The position numbers and the translations under genes are program-made. 26,677 bases of DNA, from the NCBI GenBank assembly GCA_028679325.1, contig JAJRBS010000073.1, positions 1-26,677 of the forward strand, in the 5' to 3' direction. The notes under the pieces were generated by a model, which saw only the letters and a program-made list of their open reading frames with translations, had not been told where the DNA came from and searched no databases. The first letter of the stretch is position 1; the number at the start of each line of letters is the position of its first letter. Positions 1 to 5,877 of the stretch are shown in pieces. This stretch comes from Methanoregulaceae archaeon. Its GTDB lineage: Archaea; Halobacteriota; Methanomicrobia; Methanomicrobiales; Methanospirillaceae.

Positions 1-24
1 CGACCAGTAATCCTTTTTTCATGT

Positions 25-59
25 GTTGTGGATAGGCAGGAGTACCCTTGCCCCACAAC
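25..59. repeat. inverted repeat upstream of the redox operon
   Basis: GTTGTGG at 25-31 and CCACAAC at 53-59 are perfect 7-bp inverted arms; the interior (GGCAGG and CCTTGCC) is partly complementary too, so a long imperfect hairpin is possible. It lies just upstream of the presumed promoter of the desulforedoxin operon and just downstream of a T-run at 13-19. That T-run could be the terminator of a gene lying outside the window. Function unknown. Confidence 0.35.
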
Positions 60-85
60 GGTTTTTACCGCGGTATAAAGACCGT
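58..85 (+). promoter_or_regulatory. TATA box with overlapping palindrome (redox operon promoter)
   Basis: A TATA-like element GGTATAAAG lies at 72-80, which would place the transcription start near position 102 and give a leader of about 45 nt before the start codon at 149. Overlapping its upstream half is the perfect 10-bp palindrome TACCGCGGTA (66-75), flanked by near-symmetric arms ACGGT (58-62) and ACCGT (81-85). The geometry suits a repressor or BRE/TATA-blocking operator. The palindrome is seen directly; its role is inferred. Confidence 0.5.
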
Positions 86-148
86 TCTGCAACGTAAGTT
101 TATTCTAATTCTACGCCTACACCATCTGTCAACAGGAGGTGTAATTGC

Positions 149-280
149 ATGGTAAATGTTTCAAAAGAAGGAGAGGTATACCTGTGTGAGATTTGCGGAA
201 ACGTTGTGGCGGTCAAAGTTGTCGGGGGCGGCGAGCTCGTTTGCTGCGGACAACCCATGACCCTCCAGAAGAAGGGGTGA
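149..280 (+). CDS. dsr: stand-alone desulforedoxin (rubredoxin-like iron protein), 43 aa
   Basis: This small redox protein should bind one iron through four cysteine sulfurs. Cys13, Cys16, Cys32 and Cys33 have exactly the spacing of Desulfovibrio gigas desulforedoxin (C-x2-C-x15-C-C), and the local motifs CEICG and CCGQPM match it. The same fold is the N-terminal domain of desulfoferrodoxin, but no superoxide-reductase domain follows: the gene stops after 43 codons. A strong ribosome site (AGGAGGTG, 133-140) sits 8 nt before the ATG. The next gene starts 2 nt after the stop, so the two are probably co-transcribed and coupled, with the peroxiredoxin following. By inference it passes electrons to a peroxide- or superoxide-reducing partner in the cytoplasm. 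The symbol is descriptive; the family call is secure. Confidence 0.85.
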   Translation: MVNVSKEGEVYLCEICGNVVAVKVVGGGELVCCGQPMTLQKKG

Positions 281-282
281 TC

Positions 283-630
283 ATGATGAAAGATGATATG
301 AAAGATCTTGAGAGGATGATCGGAAAAGTGCCAAAGTTCTTCAAGGAACTGACGGTGAATGACCCGAAAATGTATGAACTGGTGATGAAGCTTGAAAGTC
401 ATATCTGGGATGATGGGGCTTTGACCCGGAAGACAAAGAAGCTCATTGCCATAGCCATTGCTGCATCAATGCGTGACCAGCATGCCACCCACGCCCAGCT
501 GATTGGCGCAGCAAATCTGGGAATCTCTAAAAAAGAGGTCGAAGAGGCTCTCAGGGTGGCTTTCCTCCTCGCGGGGATGCCAGCCTATGTCTACGGGAAG
601 ACCCAGCTCGATGAGGTTATGAAGGAATAA
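283..630 (+). CDS. AhpD/carboxymuconolactone decarboxylase-fold protein lacking cysteines
   Basis: A 115-residue all-helical protein of the CMD/AhpD superfamily. Support comes from the core TRKTKKLIAIAIAASMR followed by H-x2-H and GAANLGIS, and from an ALRVAFLLAGMP helix near the C-terminus. Family members acting as alkylhydroperoxidases use a CxxCxxxH motif; here the corresponding stretch is MRDQHATH (residues 63-70), and the protein contains no cysteine at all. His70 is retained. Thiol-based peroxidase chemistry is therefore unlikely, and a structural, adaptor or non-thiol role is possible. The start is placed at 283 (286 is equally possible), because GAAGGGGTGA lies just upstream and an earlier in-frame ATG at 193 would run through the desulforedoxin gene. 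The peroxiredoxin begins 2 nt after the stop. Confidence 0.8.
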   Translation: MMKDDMKDLERMIGKVPKFFKELTVNDPKMYELVMKLESHIWDDGALTRKTKKLIAIAIAASMRDQHATHAQLIGAANLGISKKEVEEALRVAFLLAGMPAYVYGKTQLDEVMKE

Positions 631-632
631 CC

Positions 633-1274
633 ATGTGTGGCGACTACGGTTCAATGCCGGTGCTCGGGGAACCTGCCCCTGACTTCGAGGCGGTGACCAC
701 CAACGGCTCGATGAAACTTTCTGATCTCAAGGGAAAGTGGATTGTTCTGTTCTCCCACCCAGCCGACTTTACACCGGTCTGCACCACGGAGTTCATGGCC
801 TTTGCCAGTGTAGCCGAGGAATTGAAAGGTCTGAATGTGCAGCTGATGGGGCTCTCTATCGACAGTGTCCACTCCCACCTGGCGTGGATCAAGAATGTGA
901 AGGAGAAGATGGGCGTCGACATCCCCTTCCCCATCATCGCCGACCTTGATATGAAGGTGGCAAAGAAGTACGGCATGATCCATCCGGGGCAGAGCTCGAC
1001 GGCGACAATAAGGACGGTCTTCTTTATTGATGACAAGGGAGTCCTGCGGGCGATGCTCTATTACCCGATGTCAAACGGGCGGTACATCCCGGAGATCATC
1101 AGGCTGGTCAAAGCCCTCCAGACAACTGACAAGCATGGTGTTGCTACTCCGGCCAACTGGCAGCCAGGCGACAAGGTAGTCGTTCCGGCACCGACGAACA
1201 AGGCTGATATGGACAAGCGCCTTTCCGAAGGATACGAATGTAAAGACTGGTATCTCTGTTTCAAGAAGATCTGA
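633..1274 (+). CDS. peroxiredoxin, archaeal Prx6-like 2-Cys type
   Basis: This thiol peroxidase reduces hydrogen peroxide and organic hydroperoxides in the cytoplasm. The 213-residue length and the active-site motif DFTPVCTTE (peroxidatic Cys50, Thr47) with the conserved Arg127 identify the family. Two C-terminal cysteines, Cys203 and Cys209, have the same 6-residue separation as the resolving pair of the Aeropyrum pernix thioredoxin peroxidase (C207/C213, from memory), so a three-cysteine mechanism is likely. The start at 633 is preceded by GAAGGA and lies 2 nt after the CMD-like gene; an internal ATG at 654 lacks a ribosome site. Grouping with a desulforedoxin suggests, by inference, an iron-protein electron donor instead of, or besides, thioredoxin. 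Confidence 0.93.
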   Translation: MCGDYGSMPVLGEPAPDFEAVTTNGSMKLSDLKGKWIVLFSHPADFTPVCTTEFMAFASVAEELKGLNVQLMGLSIDSVHSHLAWIKNVKEKMGVDIPFPIIADLDMKVAKKYGMIHPGQSSTATIRTVFFIDDKGVLRAMLYYPMSNGRYIPEIIRLVKALQTTDKHGVATPANWQPGDKVVVPAPTNKADMDKRLSEGYECKDWYLCFKKI

Positions 1275-1280
1275 AATCTC

Positions 1281-1294
1281 CTTTTTCTCTTTTC
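1281..1294 (+). terminator. T-tract terminator after the peroxiredoxin gene
   Basis: CTTTTTCTCTTTT begins 6 nt after the peroxiredoxin stop, with no hairpin before it, as is usual for archaeal terminators. A separate promoter follows for the next gene, supporting a transcription unit boundary here. Confidence 0.5.
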
Positions 1295-1360
1295 AGTCCT
1301 GCGGCATCAGGGGCTCCGATAAATCTCGGATGGGATGAAGATTCTGCAAAAAAAGATGCA

Positions 1361-1370
1361 TTATTATAAA
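1361..1370 (+). promoter_or_regulatory. TATA box for the tandem flavoprotein genes, probably leaderless
   Basis: An A-rich run (AAAAAAAGATGC, 1349-1360) resembling a BRE precedes TTATTATAAA. The centre is about 25 nt before the ATG at 1391, which would put the transcription start at or next to the start codon. No Shine-Dalgarno sequence precedes that ATG, consistent with a leaderless mRNA. Confidence 0.5.
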
Positions 1371-1390
1371 TTCCGATAGAAGCCTACTCT

Positions 1391-2011
1391 ATGCCGATTA
1401 AAGTCCTTGCCTTCGCAGGGAGTCCGCGGAGGGGAGGAAACTCCGAGACCCTGCTCGACTGGGTGCTTGATGTGATTCGTAAGGAGCCGGAGGTGGAGAT
1501 CGAGAAGATCCATCTCGATGAGGCAAACGTCAACCCCTGCAGGGGCTGCAATGCCTGCGAAGTCTTAAACAAGTGTGTGCAGCGTGATGGGATGGATGTC
1601 CTCCATGACAAGATCATCACCTGCCACATCCTGATCCTCGCCGCACCTATCTTCTGCATGGGGATCAATGCGCAGTCGAAAGCTCTCGTTGACCGGTTCC
1701 AGGTATTCCGTTCACGGAAATATGTCCTGAAACTCCCGGTTGTATCCCCGGAGCTGAAAGGGAAACGGCAGGGCATCTTCCTGTCGACAGCCGGACAGGA
1801 CTGGGACTATGTCTTCGATGGGGCCATACCAACCGTGAAATGCTTCTTCCACGTTGTAGATGTGAGGGACCGGGATACCCGCTACCTCATGGTAAAAGGT
1901 GTTGATGAAAAAGGAGCAATTCTTTCCCACCCAACAGCACGGCATGATGCGGAAAAATTAGCAAAAGACATGATTATGAAGGTCCGAGACCTCCTGGAGC
2001 ATGAACCCTGA
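1391..2011 (+). CDS. iron-sulfur flavoprotein (Isf) family, NADPH-dependent FMN reductase fold
   Basis: A 206-residue flavodoxin-fold redox protein. The N-terminal FAGSPRRGGNS (residues 8-18) is the FMN phosphate-binding loop. It is followed by the compact cysteine cluster C50-x2-C53-x2-C56-x5-C62, whose spacing matches the 4Fe-4S motif of Methanosarcina thermophila Isf. A second flavin region (LILAAPIFCMGINAQ) lies in the middle. Isf proteins move electrons from ferredoxin and have been linked to reduction of oxygen and peroxide. The next gene is a paralogue overlapping by 1 nt, so the pair is co-transcribed and may form heteromers. Position directly after the peroxiredoxin supports an oxidative-stress role, which remains inference. 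Confidence 0.88.
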   Translation: MPIKVLAFAGSPRRGGNSETLLDWVLDVIRKEPEVEIEKIHLDEANVNPCRGCNACEVLNKCVQRDGMDVLHDKIITCHILILAAPIFCMGINAQSKALVDRFQVFRSRKYVLKLPVVSPELKGKRQGIFLSTAGQDWDYVFDGAIPTVKCFFHVVDVRDRDTRYLMVKGVDEKGAILSHPTARHDAEKLAKDMIMKVRDLLEHEP

Positions 2012-2631
2012 TGCCGGTAAAAGTCCTCGGCATTTCAGGTAGTCCCCACCGCCACGGCAATACAGAGGTGCTTCTTGATGCTTTTTTAGCGGGAGTTACA
2101 GAAGAGGGAGGAGAGGCAGACAAGGTAATCCTGAAGGATATTGAGTACTCCCCCTGCAGGGGATGCAATACCTGCCACAAGGATGGAGAATGTATCGTAA
2201 AGGATCAGGCAATTCCCCTTTTCGACCGTATCCTGATGATGGACTGTCTTGCGGCGGCATCCCCTATTTACAGCATGGGGATCACTGCAGAACTGAAGGG
2301 CCTGATTGACAGAGCCCAGTATATCTGGGCCAGGAAGTTTATTTTAAAAACCCTCTACTTTACGGACGACCACGTTCGGTCCCACAAGGGGATCTTCATC
2401 TCAACCGCCGGTCTCTCCTGGGACAATGTCTTTGATGCCGCCTTTCCGGCCATTACTGCTTTTTTCAACACTATCGGGTTCGAATACTATGACAACATCA
2501 TCGCCAACGAGATGGATAAATACCACGGAATTCGGGGACATCCAACGGCTTTGAAGGAGGCTCATGCCAAGGGGCGGGAAGTTGTGCGGGTCCTTGAGGC
2601 TCTGAAGCGAGATGTTCCTGATACCGATTGA
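2011..2631 (+). CDS. iron-sulfur flavoprotein (Isf) family, tandem paralogue
   Basis: A 206-residue paralogue of the preceding gene, sharing the start MP-x-KVL and the loop SGSPHRHGNT (residues 9-18) for FMN. The 4Fe-4S cluster motif is C49-x2-C52-x2-C55-x5-C61. The mid-protein flavin region AAASPIYSMGITAELKGL is well conserved. The start codon overlaps the previous stop as TGATG, with GGAG shortly upstream, so translation is probably coupled. Equal length and the same cofactor motifs point to tandem duplication followed by divergence. The electron partner cannot be read from the sequence; the adjacent peroxiredoxin block suggests peroxide or oxygen detoxification. Confidence 0.88.
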   Translation: MPVKVLGISGSPHRHGNTEVLLDAFLAGVTEEGGEADKVILKDIEYSPCRGCNTCHKDGECIVKDQAIPLFDRILMMDCLAAASPIYSMGITAELKGLIDRAQYIWARKFILKTLYFTDDHVRSHKGIFISTAGLSWDNVFDAAFPAITAFFNTIGFEYYDNIIANEMDKYHGIRGHPTALKEAHAKGREVVRVLEALKRDVPDTD

Positions 2632-2790
2632 TAGTCGTCAAACCTCCTGTTTTTCATCCCGGATAGAAGAGTGTTTCAGATGGATTCCTCATATTCATAA
2701 TAGTCATTTCAACCACGAATCCAACCCGTTCACGGAATCCATGACATATCACAGGCTCCTCTCTTCATCCCCCTGATTCCTCCCGTCATT
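2632..2790. other. convergent intergenic region with a 9-bp inverted repeat
   Basis: This 159-bp gap lies between the tail of the Isf gene (+) and the tail of cbiO (-). A short T-run (GTTTTTC, 2649-2655) could terminate the plus-strand unit. ATGGATTCC (2680-2688) and GGAATCCAT (2734-2742) are perfect inverted arms separated by 45 nt. No coding sequence or RNA gene was recognised. Confidence 0.4.
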
Positions 2791-3948
2791 CTACAGGGAA
2801 ACGACAAGGATGAAGTTGCCGCTTTCCTTGCTATATTCTTCAACCCGGGTAAAAACCCGTGCTGCCATACTGCCGGTGGTCAGGATGAGGGAATCCTGCC
2901 CCCGTAAAGCATGGAGGATGCACTTGTCGATGACCCCATAGGTGAAGTCGAGTGTCAGTTTTTCATGGACGGCTCGCTCTTTTGCCCGGGTACCCATGGC
3001 TCCGATCGCTGCGTGAGGGTGTGCTGCCTGCCATGCACAAAGCTTCCCGCTGTCCAGGAGATCGACATCACCAACGACGATTGATCCCAGACTCTTCTGC
3101 TTGTCCCCTGTTCGGAATGCGATGTCGAGGGCATTCATCATCTCCAATACCGTGCGGGGCTTCTGTTCAGGGAGTTCCAGGCCACGCCTGGATATCTCCC
3201 CGTAGAGTTCGAGGAGGGTTGGCATGGATAGTCGGGCTTTCCGTATAAGATCGGGGTTTCCAAACGCCACTTCCGGTACATCCTCCTGGAGGATCCTGCC
3301 TTCCAGCATGAGAATGGCCCTGTCTGCCCAGGGATACACAAGTTCGATGTCATGAGTGGAGATTATGACCGTTTTTCCTTCCTGGTTCAGCTCATCCAGG
3401 AGGTCCATGATATCTTCAGAACCGGATGGATCAAGTCCGGCGGTTGGTTCATCAAATACGAGCATATCAGGGTCCATGGCAAGCACTCCCGCAATTGCCA
3501 CCCGTTTCTTCTCTCCTCCTGACAACTGGTGAGGTGGACGGCGCTCAAATCCCTCGAGCCCGACATGCCGGAGGGCAGCCCTTACCCCCTTATTCACCTC
3601 CTCCTCTGAAAACCCGAGATTTGTCGGACCGAAGGCAACGTCCTGGAAGACCGTTGGTGCAATAATCTGGCGGTCAGGATTCTGGAGGACAAATCCAACA
3701 CGCCTCCGGAGGATCCTGAGCGATGTCTTGTCATACTGGATGGGTTCGTTATCAAAGAGCAGGCCCCCGGAGTCCGGCTTGAGCATCCCGTTGAACATCA
3801 GCAATAGTGTTGATTTGCCAGCGCCGTTCGGTCCGACAAGGGCAATTTTTTCCCCTTTACGGACGTGGAAGCTTATACCTTGGATCGCTTCCATGCCTCT
3901 TGGGTACCGGTAGCGGATGTCCCGTGCTTCGAGAATGATGCTGCTCAT
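2791..3948 (-). CDS. cbiO: cobalt ECF transporter ATPase CbiO with C-terminal extension
   Basis: This is the energising ATPase of the CbiMNQO cobalt importer, on the cytoplasmic face of the membrane. In the 385-residue protein the ABC domain (about 1-245) shows Walker A GPNGAGKST (39-47), a Q-loop at Q89, signature LSGGEKKR (142-149), Walker B MLVFDE (162-167) and the switch His199 in STHD. The sequence then continues for about 100 residues (285-385), a region typical CbiO proteins of about 270-280 residues lack; it begins SLGSIVVGDVDLLDSG and I do not recognise it. The start at 3948 was chosen because it follows the cbiQ stop by 4 nt; an in-frame ATG at 3987 would overlap cbiQ by 35 nt. It is the last gene of the operon. 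Confidence 0.93.
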   Translation of the reverse strand: MSSIILEARDIRYRYPRGMEAIQGISFHVRKGEKIALVGPNGAGKSTLLLMFNGMLKPDSGGLLFDNEPIQYDKTSLRILRRRVGFVLQNPDRQIIAPTVFQDVAFGPTNLGFSEEEVNKGVRAALRHVGLEGFERRPPHQLSGGEKKRVAIAGVLAMDPDMLVFDEPTAGLDPSGSEDIMDLLDELNQEGKTVIISTHDIELVYPWADRAILMLEGRILQEDVPEVAFGNPDLIRKARLSMPTLLELYGEISRRGLELPEQKPRTVLEMMNALDIAFRTGDKQKSLGSIVVGDVDLLDSGKLCAWQAAHPHAAIGAMGTRAKERAVHEKLTLDFTYGVIDKCILHALRGQDSLILTTGSMAARVFTRVEEYSKESGNFILVVSL

Positions 3949-3952
3949 GGCT

Positions 3953-4741
3953 CTAGAGAAGAGTTGTACTCCCCGAGATGACGACAACCAGGGATGAGGT
4001 AATCAGAAACGCTGCCAGGGCCAGAGCAGGAACAGCCTCAATCGGGCGGTTCTCCCCAAGAACGACGAATTTGCCCGAATAACATCGTGCATCCATGGCC
4101 CGTATGAAATCCTCGCCAGCTTCCCAGCTCGCAATGAATACAGAGCCACAGAGGATCGCAAAGGATCGAATGGACTCGCGGAAAGACCCATATCCCAGGC
4201 GCATGACTTGTGCCTGGTAGGTCTGCACCAGCTGGTTCATCAGGATAAAGATGCTCCGGTAAATCATCATGGCAAGGTCTATTACCGCTTCGGGGATCCG
4301 GCACTGCTTCATCACGACGAAGAGATCGGTCATCGGAGTGGTGAGGGCTATGAACATCAATGCGGACATACCACCGATGACCCGGCAGAAAATAAAAAAA
4401 CCCTCGCTGATACTTACACTGGTTACCGAGAGGGAAAACCAGGAAGCCGGGTTCCAGCTCCAGTATACCTCTCCACCGCCGGAGACAAGGATGATGGCCA
4501 CTACACTCATGATCCCAAACCAGAGGGGGATAATAAAGAGTTCTCCGTATGTCTTTGGATCCACCCTTGCAAGAAAAAGGATTGCGATGGTGAGAACTGC
4601 GGCGATATAGAGAGGTGCAACGAAGCTCCTGGAGAGAAGACAGAGGAGGATTGCCCCCAGACCTGTCGCGAGTTTCAGGTAGGTATTGACCTCTCGTAGT
4701 CCATTTGTCTGGGCAATATCTTCCAGGAGTTCTTCGTACAT
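3953..4741 (-). CDS. cbiQ: cobalt ECF transporter transmembrane protein CbiQ
   Basis: The T component couples the ATPase to the cobalt-binding subunit in the membrane. The 262-residue protein has several hydrophobic segments. Near its C-terminal half are the arginine-containing coupling helices typical of EcfT/CbiQ proteins, here AQVMRLGYGSFRESIRS and FIRAMDARCYSG (both with the A-R-x-G-type pattern). The start is the ATG at 4741, preceded by TTGGAAG. An in-frame TTG at 4771, overlapping the cbiN stop, would add 10 residues and cannot be excluded. The gene follows cbiN by 26 nt and precedes cbiO by 4 nt, so the order is cbiM-N-Q-O. Confidence 0.92.
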   Translation of the reverse strand: MYEELLEDIAQTNGLREVNTYLKLATGLGAILLCLLSRSFVAPLYIAAVLTIAILFLARVDPKTYGELFIIPLWFGIMSVVAIILVSGGGEVYWSWNPASWFSLSVTSVSISEGFFIFCRVIGGMSALMFIALTTPMTDLFVVMKQCRIPEAVIDLAMMIYRSIFILMNQLVQTYQAQVMRLGYGSFRESIRSFAILCGSVFIASWEAGEDFIRAMDARCYSGKFVVLGENRPIEAVPALALAAFLITSSLVVVISGSTTLL

Positions 4742-4767
4742 GCGGCTTCCAAAAAATTCAGAGTCAG

Positions 4768-5073
4768 TCAACCATTTTTCTTCTGTCCTTTCCAGTAGCC
4801 AAACACCCAGCCAACAATTAAACCACCGATAGCTGCCTGCAGAGCAAAGAGTGCAGACTCGATATCGCCACTGGGAGGGACCCATTGACTGATCAGGGGC
4901 TGATAATCTTCTTCTGCCTTGCCGGTCATTTCTGCGATCTGCGATGACCCAACGGTATCGGACCCCGCGAATTCCGCACCGGCCATGAGCGAGCTTGTGG
5001 AGAGGAAAAGAGCGCAGAAGCCAATAACAGCGATAACAGAGATGATCTCCAGCCGGTATTTCCGCAGCATCAT
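4768..5073 (-). CDS. cbiN: cobalt transport protein CbiN
   Basis: A small membrane subunit of 101 residues with two transmembrane helices: one near residues 8-30 and one at 75-93 (FALQAAIGGLIVGWVFGYW), joined by an extracytoplasmic loop. This layout is typical of CbiN, which assists cobalt loading into CbiM. Its presence favours cobalt over nickel as substrate, since many nickel systems use NikN or NikL instead. The start codon overlaps the cbiM stop as ATGA; a second ATG follows immediately and is also possible. The C-terminus is lysine-rich (KGQKKNG), consistent with a cytoplasmic end. Confidence 0.9.
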   Translation of the reverse strand: MMLRKYRLEIISVIAVIGFCALFLSTSSLMAGAEFAGSDTVGSSQIAEMTGKAEEDYQPLISQWVPPSGDIESALFALQAAIGGLIVGWVFGYWKGQKKNG

Positions 5074-5762
5074 GCCTCACTCTGTGCTGCTCTGATCTTT
5101 TCTTCCGGGAATACGTTCAGGCGGACAAGGATGTCAGGTTTGAGCGCAACGATGTATTTGAACACTAGCGTCAGGATAATCCCTTCAATAACTGCCAGGG
5201 GGACCTGGGTCAATGCAAAAATGCCCAGGAACAGGACAAGGGAGCTGACAAAACCTCCCACTTCCGCAGGATAAGCCAGTGCCAGTTCGAGGGAAGTGGT
5301 GACATAGGTGAAGATATCGGCAAGGGCGACCGCAAGGAACACCGTCAGGTACATGTTCACTTTGGTGTTGCGAAGGAGACGATAGATCCCCCAGCCAATC
5401 AGGGGGCCGACGATTCCCATGGAGACGAGGTTTGCCCCGAGCGTCGAGAGCCCTCCGTGAGCCAGAAAGAGGCTCTGGAACAGGAGAACAATCGCGCAAA
5501 CGACAGATGTAATCCAGGGCCCGAAACAGACCGCAGAGAGGCCGGTGCCTGTGGGGTGAGAACAGCTCCCGGTGACAGAGGGGAGTTTCAGGGATGACAG
5601 AATGAAGATGAATCCCCCCACCACTCCGAGCAGAGGCAGGGCTTCCCGATCCGCTTCAAGAACTTTCTTCAGCTGATAGACGCCGTATCCCAGGCAGGGC
5701 AGGGCTACAACCCACCAGAACACCGCCCATTGCAGGGGAAGAAAACCCTCCATGACATGCAT
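5070..5762 (-). CDS. cbiM: cobalt ECF transporter substrate-binding subunit CbiM
   Basis: The S component captures the metal ion in the membrane. The 230-residue protein begins MHVMEGFLP; in this family the N-terminal His2 is a metal ligand, which fixes the start at 5762 and not at the internal Met4. The motif SCSHPTGTGLSAVCFGPW (residues 66-83) supplies the second conserved histidine region. About six to seven hydrophobic segments follow. A ribosome site GAGGAA lies 6 nt before the start. It is the first gene of cbiMNQO, preceded by a strong promoter and a pair of direct repeats in the presumed leader. Confidence 0.94.
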   Translation of the reverse strand: MHVMEGFLPLQWAVFWWVVALPCLGYGVYQLKKVLEADREALPLLGVVGGFIFILSSLKLPSVTGSCSHPTGTGLSAVCFGPWITSVVCAIVLLFQSLFLAHGGLSTLGANLVSMGIVGPLIGWGIYRLLRNTKVNMYLTVFLAVALADIFTYVTTSLELALAYPAEVGGFVSSLVLFLGIFALTQVPLAVIEGIILTLVFKYIVALKPDILVRLNVFPEEKIRAAQSEA

Positions 5763-5772
5763 TTAATTCCTC

Positions 5773-5798
5773 AAGTAAATTTTATTTAAAGTAAATTT
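5773..5798. repeat. pair of AAGTAAATTT direct repeats in the cbiM leader
   Basis: AAGTAAATTT occurs at 5773-5782 and again at 5789-5798, spaced 16 nt start to start (about one and a half helical turns). They lie between the predicted cbiM transcription start (about 5802) and the ribosome site. Such a position suits an operator or an RNA-level control element. Function is inferred only. Confidence 0.45.
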
Positions 5799-5823
5799 AT
5801 TGGATTAAGATCAGGGTTATGCC

Positions 5824-5832
5824 TATATATTT
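5824..5832 (-). promoter_or_regulatory. BRE/TATA promoter of cbiMNQO
   Basis: On the minus strand GAAAAAGAAAA is followed by AAATATATA, a strong archaeal BRE plus TATA combination. The predicted start site is near 5802, giving a leader of about 40 nt before the cbiM ATG. Confidence 0.6.
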
Positions 5833-5877
5833 TTTTCTTTTTCAGGCATTCGCCAGAATATCGAGCAGATTTCTTTA

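Noticed and set aside
193..282. Upstream extension of the CMD-like frame
   Set aside because: It runs through the desulforedoxin gene in another frame, and its residues are Arg/Cys-rich with no CMD character.
2465..2485. GGGTTCGAATACT resembling a tRNA T-loop
   Set aside because: It lies inside the second Isf gene and no acceptor or anticodon stem can be formed around it.
3949..3987. Upstream in-frame ATG for cbiO
   Set aside because: It would overlap the end of cbiQ by 35 nt; the ATG at 3948 follows the cbiQ stop by 4 nt and starts the conserved ABC domain.
4208..4699. 163-codon plus-strand frame opposite cbiQ
   Set aside because: Antisense shadow of cbiQ with no family match; cbiQ is supported by motifs and operon context.
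4742..5080. Upstream extension of the cbiQ frame
   Set aside because: The extra residues are the shadow of cbiN in another frame, rich in Arg/Cys and with no CbiQ character.
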